The notes below the pieces were generated by a model that was not told where the DNA came from, did no database searches, and saw only the letters and a list, made by a program, of their open reading frames with translations. This document shows, piece by piece, positions 34,138-43,088 of a DNA stretch of 64,000 nt (its first letter is position 1; every line of letters begins with the position of its first letter). The DNA is from Megascapheus bottae (Eukaryota > Chordata > Mammalia > Rodentia > Geomyidae), in assembly GCA_024803745.1 (NCBI GenBank), contig JANJXV010000187.1:870501-934500 (forward strand), given 5' to 3'. The position numbers and the translations under genes are program-made.

Positions 34138-34325
34138 CTTTTCGTAGTATTAGGAATTGAACTCTGAGCCTCGTACTTGTTAGAGAAGCACTCTACCACT
34201 TCAGCCAAGTCTCCAGCTGCTTTTTATGTTCACAGTTTTCCAGGTAGAGTTGCGTTGTGCCCAGTTAGATCTGAGCTGTGATTCTACTTGTACATCCTCA
34301 TGTCCTGGGCCACCAATCCCCATTT
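34138..34325 (-). repeat. Composite ID/B1-like SINE, old
   Basis: The reversed ID-like start 'attaggaattgaactctgagcctcgtacttgttagagaagcactctaccacttcagccaagtctccagc' is followed by a degenerate second half ('ggtagagttgcgttgtgcccag'). Confidence 0.6.
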
Positions 34326-36769
34326 AGCCTGTGGGCTATGGAGAGGGAAAGCAACAGAAAACTATCTATTGGAGTTCCTATAAGTATCACTGTGGATGTC
34401 AATGATTTCAAGAAAATTCATCAAATATGGACTTCAGAATTTTGTTTGAGAAAGTGGTCTCATAGTACCTTACATTCATATTCTTATTTCCAAAACAGAA
34501 AGCTATCCATTATGCCAACAATGATGTAAGAAACAACCCTGGTACTTTTCTCAAATGTCCTACAGGCTTAAGTCTTCTCTGTTTTGATGGCTACTTGCCG
34601 CAGGAATATGTACTACATTATAAGATAAAAACAGAATCGGCCAGGCATCGGTTAGAATTTATTATTGTAATCAACATGATAAACACATTGTTGATAACAA
34701 GCACCATAAACAATCTGCTTTACACTTAATGTAACACTAAAAACATATTTAATTGCGTCACTATTATTCTAGGTGTTGAATTGTTTCCAATTTATTTTGT
34801 AGAGCCATGACAATGAAACTGAACTGCAATCACAGATGCAACTATGAATTTTTAATTTTTCATAAATCATAAGTAATATGTCCATAAATGCATAGCTGTC
34901 CTTGAGATGATGGATTTTTTTATTCTAGAAATATAGTGGAATCTGTTTAGAGTGCAAACTTAGCTAACTCAGCAGTCCTGTGCAGCTGAGTGACAATGGA
35001 CATGTAGAAATTTTATTTTCTGTAGGACAATTTTTTTGCAAATTATCAGATGCTTATTTTTTTATCTTTTCATGGTATTCTGACAGCACACTCATTGAAA
35101 ATGGTAAAGTAGTTGAGCTCCAACCATTTAGCTTCAGGATCAATTTCTCAGAGGAAAGCTGAATTGGAATGAAAGAATACTGATACTGAATTTCTCACTA
35201 TTAGCATATATAAGCTAATTTCCATTCATAATGACCAAGAATGTTTTCCTCCCCATTTCTGTAACTAGGGCAACAGCCATTTTGAACTGTAGTAGAGGGC
35301 ATAATGGAAACAAAAAAAAGTAGAAAATTCTATTTAAGTAGAAGCTGCAGCATTTGAGTATAAACTGTATTTGCCTGGCTATCTATCTACATAAATATTC
35401 TCTGAAGGAGGAACAGAAACAGATCCCACCACCAGCCATATACAAGGACGTTACAGAAGTCAATAGATGGAGCAAGCAAGGTGATACACTTTATAAAAAG
35501 AACCCATGGCTATATAACTGTCTGTTCCAATATATTTTCTTATCTCTGATTTTTATATGTGGGAGGAAGGCAAGGAGGAATCAAAGCTTGCAAGGAGAAT
35601 TTTAGCTAGTTATTTTGCTAATTTAACGTTCAGCATCTGGTCCACCTGCTGCTGAGCACAACTACAAGCAATCCAACACTGACCATGAAATGCTTACTGA
35701 AAAATAATGAAGACTTGACTTTTGACTGAAATTCTTTGCAAGTGAATTAACAACATTCAGGCTTATTAAAACCAGTCAATAACTAACCACACTTTTGCTT
35801 TTGAACTATTTTAACAGATAGCTGCTTTATGTGGTTTCATATATCTCCTAAGCTCACAAACATTTGCATTTTCTTTATGTCTTAAAAAATAACTGCTGTG
35901 GGTTTTTCATTCTTATCCTCTTAAGCACTGAAGTTTCCCATATGAAATTTTAGTCTGGACCTTTTCTGTTTTACAGTGGTAAGAGAAGAATAAGTTACTA
36001 ATTAACTCTAAAGTAGAGGCATATATAATTTTCAACATATTCTTTGGAAATTCAAATTGACTGAGGAAAACACTACACTTATTTCTTGGGCTGAAAAATG
36101 TGAGACTTTGCCAAGGTAAGTGCTTGCTTATGCATGAAAAATTTAAGTTAGAAAAATTTGATGCAATGACGGGTCGTCTTCCAATAGCAACATGACTTTT
36201 TATTATTTTTCTGGAGGTACTGTAGGATAAAGTTTTCTAATATTCCCTGCAATATGCACACAATCCTAAATCTAGGAGTCCTTGAAGAATGCCATAGTTC
36301 TATATGGCACATCATACCCATATGGAATTTATGCCAATTAGTAGATATTTTCTTTTCCTTTGTCTACCAAAATCCACTTCTAGAAATACTGGAAAGAAGT
36401 TTTTCCTCTCATTCAGAGGCTTCCTTTTAATCAAAGACAATAACTTCTATATGAAAGGAAGAATAAGGTTTGGCCTATGAGAAGAAATATAAAGGCTTGT
36501 ATTGGGGAGAAGTGCCAAAGTAATTACAATATTCATAAAACTTCTCAAAACATTGGTGACAGGTCCAAAACTAATTACCGATTGAAGAAGCAAACTAGAC
36601 TATATACAAACTAGTTTGATAGTTCTATGGGCAATCAATAACACTGCAACCAATGTGGCCTGAAGTCTTCAAAGACAGAGCCTATTCTCATGGTCCCTAA
36701 ATAAACACAAAAGTCTGTTTTAGTAGATTAACTGCATTAAAGATTCTAAATTCCAAATAGCGGTTATAT
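34326..36769. other. Unassigned AT-rich DNA
   Basis: No gene or repeat was recognised. The stretch 34640-34780 (repeated 'aataaacacattgttgat', 'ttaattgcgtcactattattc') has a non-repeat texture that could be conserved, at low confidence. Confidence 0.45.
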
Positions 36770-37240
36770 CACATCCATGGTGTTTCCCCAGAACTGTGTA
36801 GTCCTCTCCCATTCGGACTGTAGGCTTGACCATGTGACTTGCTCTAGCAAATAAGATACTGGTCTATGTATCCCAAGTACAGGTTTTTTAAAGTATGCAT
36901 ATTTTTGCTTTCTTTCTTTTGTTAATGAGCTGACTCATTCCTAGATCCTTACTATGACCAAAATAAAGTGAGCTAATCTTGTATGAGTGAGGGATATGAA
37001 AGAGATGGAGTGAAGCTGAGTTGTCCAAGCTAATATCATTCTAGTCTAGGCTCCTTTGTTAAACTGTCAACTGACAACAGATATGTAAGCTAGCCCAACT
37101 TGGATTACCTTCATCCTACACTGTTATATAACCACTGAGATAACACATAGACTCATGATAATAATGTGAATATTCTAAATCTCTTCATTTCATGATTATT
37201 TGTTACACAGTATTTTAACAGCAACAAGTAATAGGATTGC
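36770..37240 (+). repeat. Ancient LTR-type interspersed repeat
   Basis: 'tctcccattcggactgtaggcttgaccatgtgacttgctctagcaaata', 'ctgacaacagatatgtaagctagcccaacttgg', 'cacatagactcatgataataatg' and 'tttgttacacagtattttaacagcaacaagtaat' follow in order an old mammalian LTR-like repeat. That repeat ends 'agccactaagttttggg..tttgttacgcagcaatagctaa'. It probably belongs to the same broad family as 3520-3770. The family name was not confirmed. Confidence 0.45.
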
Positions 37241-37755
37241 ATTTGGTTACATTCTGAAAACTTTGTTAGATTCTTACGAAAAACACTTTTTTTGACTGAA
37301 TAGGCTGAGTAACTGAACACAATAATCTTACCCGTTCTTTTCTCCCCTCAGTACTTGTAAAGGAAATGCTTTATAGCTTTGATAATTTCTCTATAATTAT
37401 GACTGCTTGCATTTAGGTATGATATACATATTAATCAAACTTACTTACGGCCCTTATTCAACTTCCATGTCAACATTTTAAACTGTTACTTAAAAGTAGT
37501 CTTTAGACCAGAAAAGAAACAGCATCCTAAAAAATTAATGTTTCATTTGGAAAGTAAACTATCCTTAAGTGATGGGTAAACAATTTAAAAGGCAAATCCT
37601 ACTCCAGCATATGAAACAGCTTACTCAGGCAGTCTTTGGCTACTAAATTTCTCTTTACATATTTTCAGTAATAGCTAGGTGGAAAATGAGAATCAGTCAA
37701 TCTAATTATTTATTGTGTTAGAACTCAAAGATCATTCTATAGGTATCCTTCATTT
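37241..37755. other. Unassigned AT-rich DNA
   Basis: No recognised repeat or gene. Confidence 0.5.
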
Positions 37756-38320
37756 CTTTTTTTTCATATATTTTTATTGTAATTAATAGAAGGGTTACAT
37801 GATATTTGCCTGATAGATGGTGCATTAATTCCCATACATTGATACCCTTTCATATGTCTTGGTATCCATTACCCTCCCCCTCACCCCCACCTCTCATCTT
37901 GTTTTCCCCCGTTCCCTAATCAATTTCAAATAACCAAATACAAATATATCCGATATATCAGGTAACAAAGTGAGATACTGTAACAATATGAGATAACCAA
38001 GGGACAGCAAAGGAGATGAGAGATAACATAGTACCATAAGAACAGCAATCATTCATTATATGGCTTATGTTTCTATATCCTAGAGATCCTTTCATTTAGC
38101 GTCCTACTATATGGCCTTTTGTCTCAAGGTTTTGCTCTATTCCAAATCTCTGCTAGTAGAGCCCAAGGTTTCTACTGCTTATGATAAATAAGGGAAACCA
38201 TTGAGCCTAAGTTCCTTTGAGTCTGGCTTACTTCACTTAATATGATCTTTTCTAAGTCTTTCCATTTCCTAACAAATGGGGCAATGTCATTCTTTCTGAC
38301 AGCAGCATAGAATTCCATTG
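37756..38320 (-). mobile_element. LINE-1 3' end, minus, part of a head-to-head cluster
   Basis: The poly(T) at the left leads into the reversed 3' UTR ('catatatttttattgtaattaatagaagggttacatg', the reversed G-rich tract, 'ggagatgagagataacatagtacc') and then the end of ORF2. The ORF2 part is seen as 'tctggcttacttcacttaatatgatc' up to 'gacagcagcatagaattccattg'. It is truncated inside ORF2 and abuts a + strand L1 piece. Confidence 0.9.
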
Positions 38321-38322
38321 TG

Positions 38323-38400
38323 TGCACCTGCTATCTGGCAAATATCATGTAATCCTTTTACTAATTACAATACAAAAAATTTTAAAAAAAAGTTTAAAAA
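38323..38400 (+). mobile_element. LINE-1 3' terminal fragment, plus
   Basis: 'tgcacctgctatctggcaaatatcatgtaatccttttactaattacaatac' is the last ~55 bases of the L1 3' UTR, followed by A-rich tail text ('aaaaaattttaaaaaaaagtttaaaaaaa'). It meets the minus-strand L1 directly on its left and another + L1 directly on its right. Confidence 0.85.
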
Positions 38401-39388
38401 AATGGCCTATAGACACATGAAGAAATGCTCAACATCTCTGGTCATAAAAGAAATGCAAATCAAAACAACTCTAAGATTCCACCTCACTCCAGTTAGAATG
38501 GCCAGGATCAGGAAAACGAATAACAACAGATGCTGGAGGGGATGTGGCCAGGAGGGATCACTACTACACTGTTGGTGGGAGTGCAAATTCGTTCAACCAC
38601 TATGGAAAGCAGTGTGGCAGTGCCTCAAAAGGCTAAACATAGAACTCCCCTATGACCCAGCCATTCCACTACTTGGCATTTATCCAACCAACCAGAAACA
38701 AGGACATACTAAACCCACTAGCACAACAATGTTCATTGCAGAACTATTCACCATAGCATAGATATGGAACCAACCTAGATGTCCCTCAGTGGATGAGTGG
38801 ATCAACAAGTTGTGGTATTTGTACACAATGGAATTCTATGCTGCTGTCAGAAAAACGACATCGCCCCATTTGTTAGGAAATGGAAAGACTTAGAAAACAT
38901 CATAGTAAGTTAAGTAAGCCAGACTCAAAGGAACTTAGGCTCAATGGTTTCCCTCATTCGTCATAATCAGTGGAAACCTTGGGCTCTACCAGCAAAGACC
39001 TGCAATAGAGCAAAATCTTGATACATAAGGCCATATAGTATGAAGCTAAATGAAATGAACTCCAGGATATTGAAACAAAAGCCATGTAACGAATGATTGT
39101 TGTCCTTAATGTACTATGTTGTCTCTCATCTCCTTTGCTGTCCCTTGGTTATCTCATATTGTTATAGTATCTCACTTTGTTATCTGATATATTGAATTTA
39201 TTTCTACTTGGTTATTTGAAATTTGATAGGGAAGGGGGGAAAACCAAGACGGGTGGGGGGACGGGGGTGAGGATAATGAGTACCAAGACATGTGAAAGGG
39301 TATCAATGTATGTGAATTAATGCACCTTCTATCTGGCAAATATCATGTAACCCTTTTACTAATTATAATAAAAAATTTAAAAAAATAA
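38401..39388 (+). pseudogene. LINE-1 ORF2 C-terminus and 3' UTR, inactivated
   Basis: The ORF2 C-terminal region begins at 'atggcctatagacacatgaagaaatgctcaac'. It encodes readable L1 text such as [10 protein letters not shown], the CWRGCG(Q)[11 protein letters not shown] zinc-knuckle-like cysteine motif, and [14 protein letters not shown]. An in-frame TAG at 38759-38761 stands where the sibling copy at 44864 has a lysine codon. A one-base loss near 38853 (relative to the same sibling) shifts the frame. After ORF2 come the full 3' UTR (G-rich tract near 39250) and an A-rich tail to 39388. The element is 5'-truncated and cannot make the endonuclease or RT domains. Confidence 0.95.
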
Positions 39389-39829
39389 AGAATGAATTCT
39401 TGTTCTACCTACATCATGACTCTCTTGGCATCTTCAAAAGCAAATGCCCTAACAAACTGGTCAGAAGCACATGAGCCAAAGAGCAAGGAGGGAAAAAAAT
39501 CACCTTTACAGCAGATCCAATGTTTTTAAGCAGCCTTTGTACCAAGTGTTGTTGTGAAGGAACCCTCGCTCTCTGAAACAGCTAATGAAAATTTAAAACG
39601 GTATAACCACGTCAGAAAACGTGTTTGCTGTTTCTCCAAACCTTAAACACCCACCTACTGTATGATTAAGGTATTCATGCCTCGCAATGCATTCCAGAAA
39701 GAAAGAAAAAAAACAGCATATACTGCTACAAAGACTTGTGCACACATGTTCACAGCAGCTTTATGTGTGGGGAAACATAAAAATAAAACAGTAATAGCCA
39801 ACGGAAGCTCCACATTTGTGCACCAGTCT
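39389..39829. other. Unassigned sequence upstream of the CpG island
   Basis: Ordinary AT-rich DNA with no repeat recognised. CpG density begins to rise near 39830. Confidence 0.5.
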
Positions 39830-40070
39830 TGAGCACGGACACTCAGGCTGCCGGCCCAAGTGCAAGGGCCAGGAAGGCACCGAGCGGCTGAGCTGTGGTT
39901 ATAACTCTTCCTTATCTGACAGCTAATGAAATGTAAACAAAAGCCGTCTCACCGTGACTCCCGCAAGACACAGACTCAACAATCTTCACGGCAAAAACCA
40001 AAAAATGAAAAATCCCACTGGAAGGCTTCACGCATCGCACGCTTCAGGCCTGGGAAATGCGCCCAGGGGC

Positions 40071-40195
40071 AACTTCGCGCATGCGCAGATCCTCCCGCCT
40101 GAGAGACACGCGCAAGGCGCAACTTCGCGCAGGTGCAGATCCTCCAGCCTGAGCTGCACAAGGCACAACTTCGCGCATGCACAGATCCTCCCAAA
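40071..40195 (+). repeat. 46-50-bp tandem units with NRF1-like sites
   Basis: Units begin at 40071, 40121 and 40167, each with 'aacttcgcgca' followed by 'gcagatcctcc' and 'gcctgag' words. The first holds CGCGCATGCGCA at 40076-40087, an exact match to the YGCGCATGCGCR NRF1 consensus. The third has one mismatch (CGCGCATGCACA), and the second is more diverged. The arrangement resembles promoter monomers. Confidence 0.85.
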
Positions 40196-40453
40196 ACCTA
40201 CCAGCCCAGTCAAGGCCCCTCGTTCCTCTCAGACCATGAGGCCCCAGCCCCATGCAGGCCCCGTGCAGCCCCCGTGTCGCCCCAACTGGGGTCTCTACTC
40301 CCTGGTTCATTCACCTGCAAGCCCCGGCACAGATACCTGAAAGACCTGGTCTCTTTCTTCCTCAGGGTCAGGGGTGTTAGGGGTGGGGAAGAGGACGCCC
40401 TTGTCCTTCCTGGGGTTCTTTCTACTTTGAGCGGCTAAACGCGGCCCCTGGTC

Positions 40454-40460
40454 ACTTACC
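40454..40460 (-). other. Strong 5' splice-donor motif, minus strand
   Basis: Read on the minus strand, cccg|gtaagtg fits the 5' splice-site consensus almost perfectly, with the exon ending at 40460 and the intron starting at 40459. Transcription leftward from the island would meet it soon after initiating. No acceptor or mature transcript can be shown here. Confidence 0.35.
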
Positions 40461-40599
40461 GGGCTCCTCAGCTCTGGGAGACACGTTTGAGGCAATGGCG
40501 GGTGTTGAGCTTCGCGTGTTTGTGGGGAGAAGGGCATCAGGGCCACCTGCTCGCGGCTGCCATCGTGGGCCATGAGCTGGGAGCGTGGCCTTGGCAAAC

Positions 40600-40700
40600 A
40601 CGCATGCTCACTGAGCACCAAGGGTCGTGGCCCAGCGAAGAGCACGCATGCTCAGTGAGCACGAGGGCCAAGGCCCAGTGAAGAGCACGCATGCAGAGAG
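40600..40700 (+). repeat. 43-44-bp tandem units around 'acgcatgc'
   Basis: Copies start at 40600, 40644 and 40687: 'acgcatgctcactgagcacc..cccagcgaagagc', then 'acgcatgctcagtgagcacg..cccagtgaagagc', then a partial third. They lie immediately upstream of the AAGATGGC motif, the position of monomers or enhancers upstream of an initiation site. Confidence 0.85.
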
Positions 40701-41285
40701 GGAAGGAAGATGGCCCCGAGACAATAGGGACGCTGCCTAGCTCTCTCTCACAAAAAGAGAGAACTAAGGAGTCCCACGAGCCAATTATCTTAAGAAATCC
40801 ACAACAACAAACTCAAAAGGCAACGGAGAAGGACTCAAAGTGGAAAAGAAATCCAGATAAAGCTCACATCCAACTTTCTCAAAGAATTCGGAACGCGAGG
40901 ACCCCTCCCCCACCTCCATCCGCCAGTTCCAAGCCACAGAAAGCGCCGGCGGGCTGGGGGGAAAAGCGGCAGCAGGCCGGGAAAAGAGGCTGCGGGCGGA
41001 GGGGGCCAGCCTGGGAGCCCGAATGCTGCAGAAACCAACATACAACCGGGCCAGCGAACGGCGGAAGCAGCAGAACCCAGACGCGGAACCAGAACAGCAA
41101 GCAGCGGAACCCAGACTCGGAACACAGGCGACAGCGGAGACCCGAGGGGAGTGAGAGACTCCCCACCACCGTGCAGCACCCGCAGAGGGATGCAGAGGCG
41201 TGAGTAATACAGCGCGTCCCCAAGCACAAAGGGAAAGCAGAGCGGTGCCAAGCAATAGAACTTAACTCAGACCCCTCCACCCCGC
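40700..41285 (+). promoter_or_regulatory. L1 5' UTR-like segment with YY1-type site
   Basis: It opens 'gggaaggaagatggcc'. AAGATGGCC at 40707-40715 is the YY1 site that sits just downstream of the start in many mammalian L1 5' UTRs. It is followed by 'ggacgctgcctagctctctctcacaaaaagagagaacta', a text typical of L1 5' UTRs, and a GC-rich downstream part. A 170-residue open frame (40691-41203) rich in Pro, Gln, Arg and Ser crosses it without a recognisable domain. A 5' donor (ggc|gtgagt, GT at 41200-41201) lies at its end. Identity as L1 is from memory of the family's layout. A host first exon is the alternative. Confidence 0.45.
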
Positions 41286-41489
41286 CCACACAGGCCTAAA
41301 GGCAAAAAGAATACAAGGACGAATCCTAAAGTTGGCTGTGCCTCCACTACCAGATTTTTGTAGACTCCAACTTACAGGCCAGAAGTTGAGAATTAATGGC
41401 CCAGTAGATCAAATTAGTCCCATTCCATGTTGTTTAAGCAGCATAGTATTTCTACACATTTGAGCCATCATTTAACAGAACAGAAGACC

Positions 41490-41682
41490 TATATCAGGCA
41501 CCAGTATCTCACACTTACAATCCTAGCTACTCAGGAAGCTGAGATCTGAGGATCACGGTTTGAGGTCAACTTGAGCAGGAAAGTCTGTAAGATTCTTAAA
41601 CCTAATTAACCAATAGGAATTCAGAAGTACGGGTATGGCTTGAGTGGTACAGCACCAACCTTAACACCAACCCTTAAATTAA
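41490..41682 (+). repeat. B1 + ID-related chimeric SINE
   Basis: 'ggcaccagtatctcacacttacaatcctagctactcaggaagctgagatctgaggatcacgg', link 'agattcttaaacctaattaaccaa', right monomer 'ggtatggcttgagtggtacagc'. It ends early and runs into the simple repeat. Confidence 0.85.
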
Positions 41683-41692
41683 TTAACATATA

Positions 41693-41795
41693 TGTGGGTC
41701 TGTGTATATGTGCACACATATATATTATTGTATATATATATATATACATCTATTATGTATGCTGTATACATGCACATGTGTGTGTGTTTGTGTCA
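41693..41795. repeat. Mixed (TA)n/(TG)n microsatellite
   Basis: Alternating 'tatatatata' with 'tgtgtgtg' and 'cacatatat' words at the tail of the SINE. Confidence 0.85.
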
Positions 41796-42065
41796 GAAGA
41801 CTTAAGTTTAAAATTTAAATTTCCTTAAAACAATGAAACAACTGACCATTCTAGGCTTACAGTCCTGCCTCATGATGATAAGCTGTAGCAGAGTAGAGGC
41901 TTCCCCTCCAGATAAACTACTCAGCTGATCACAGCCCCTGTTACTCCCACTAGTCCCCACTCTAGCCTGTTTTCCTGCCTTAATCCTGTTGAAATCTTGG
42001 CTCTTCCTAAGGTGGTTCTTCAATTACTCTGTGTCTGTGTCTGCACAGTAATTAAAGACTAAACT
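41796..42065. other. Unassigned sequence
   Basis: No repeat or gene was recognised. Confidence 0.4.
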
Positions 42066-42232
42066 CAAGTTGGGCATGGTAGCACTTGCCTATAATCCCA
42101 TCCTTAGGAAATGGAAACTGAAAGATCTTAAGTTTGAGGCCAGCCTGGAGTACATATGTAGTTATTTCCAAGCCAGCCTAAGCTACATAGCCAGATCTTG
42201 TCTCAAAAAGGAAAAAGGAAAAAAAAGTCAAA
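42066..42232 (+). repeat. B1 SINE
   Basis: Classic rodent B1 order: 'gttgggcatggtagcacttgcctataatccca', 'agtttgaggccagcctggagtaca', 'gctacatagccagatcttgtctcaaaaagg' and an A-rich tail. An internal duplication-like stretch ('ttatttccaagccagcctaagctacatag') repeats the 'gccagcct..ctacata' part. Confidence 0.85.
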
Positions 42233-42587
42233 AATCAGAACAGAAAAGAACAAAACCGATTCGGCTCATTTTGGTGCTCAGAATGAGATTTCTACGTTTG
42301 GACCTTTTTCATTTTCTTCTCATATTTTATTATAATATTCCAAAGAAACTCTCAGAAGGCAATGATTATATCATATATTTTGCATTTCCCACAGCTCTCC
42401 ATATAAAACGAAGTACAAAGTAGATAATTAATGATTGTTAAAAGAATGCATGAGTAAAGAATACATATATATATATATATATAATAAAACAGGAATTACT
42501 TGAAACATGAAAGCAAGATTATAACAACTGCTTGTTGCTCATGTTTTTAAAAACATGAAATGTCAGTAGTAAAACTATTTGCTTTTA
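42233..42587. other. Unassigned sequence with (AT)n and a palindrome
   Basis: A pure AT run is at about 42464-42483. A perfect 20-bp palindrome (tcatgtttttaaaaacatga) is at 42539-42558. No gene was recognised. Confidence 0.6.
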
Positions 42588-42724
42588 GAGGGGTGGGGGC
42601 GGGGGGAGGGAAATGGGGACCAAGACATATGAAAGGGTATTAATGAATGGGAATTAATGCACCATCTATCTGGAAAATATCATGTAACCCTTCTATTAAT
42701 TACAATAAAATATATGAAAAAATA
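42588..42724 (+). mobile_element. LINE-1 3' terminal fragment
   Basis: It begins within the G-rich tract ('aggggtgggggcggggggaggg'). It then reads 'aaatggggaccaagacatatgaaagggtattaatg', 'aatgcaccatctatctgg' and 'ttctattaattacaataaaatatatg' plus A-rich. A very short 5'-truncated copy. Confidence 0.9.
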
Positions 42725-42734
42725 TTCATTTTTG

Positions 42735-43088
42735 AGCCAGGTTTGAGAGCTCATCTTTATAATTTTAGCTTCTTGGAAAGTGGAGATCAGGGGGTTGAGC
42801 AATTCAAGGCCATTCCAGTCAGAAGTACTCCCAACTCCATATCAGCCAGGGGCCCTGATGGCAAGCACCCGTCATCTCTGGCTGGGCGCACATGGCTTTT
42901 GCCTTCATCCTCAGTGACACATGGGAGCACAGCTAACAGGAATGTAGCCCAAACCTGTCCACCCCAGGCTAGTCCCAGCCTCAAAAATAACCAACATTGA
43001 AAGGGCTTGGAATAATATCTCAGTGGTAAAGCACCAGCCACCAAGCATGTGGCCCAGAGGTGAATTCAACACCTCCAAAATGAATGCA
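42735..43088 (+). repeat. Composite SINE (B1-like left, ID-like right), old
   Basis: 'gccaggtttgagagctcatctttataattttagcttcttggaaagtggagatcaggg' (left monomer) is followed by a second related monomer with 'ggctgggcgcacatgg' and 'caggctagtcccagcctcaaaaataacc'. An ID-like right end follows ('gggcttggaataatatctcagtggtaaagcaccagcc'). Confidence 0.6.

Larger units (their letters stand above)
39830..41300. promoter_or_regulatory. CpG island, orphan promoter-like region
   Basis: This is the only GC- and CpG-rich stretch in the window, in sharp contrast to its AT-rich flanks. CpGs are well preserved ('cttcgcgcatgcgcag', 'aaagcgccggcggg', 'gaacgcgagg'). It contains two tandem arrays with NRF1-like GCATGC cores, a YY1-like AAGATGGC, and a strong splice-donor motif on each strand. 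No body of an L1 or recognisable gene follows. It is either the 5' UTR promoter of an L1 whose remainder is gone, or a host promoter (possibly divergent). The retained CpGs imply recency or lack of germline methylation. Confidence 0.8.

Noticed and set aside
39954..40681. Several open frames of 60-130 residues on both strands in the CpG island
   Set aside because: GC-rich DNA has few stop triplets, so open frames on both strands are expected. No protein family was recognised. The promoter reading is better supported.
40700..41285. Start of L1 ORF1
   Set aside because: No coiled-coil, RRM or C-terminal ORF1p-like text was found in any frame downstream of the AAGATGGC site.
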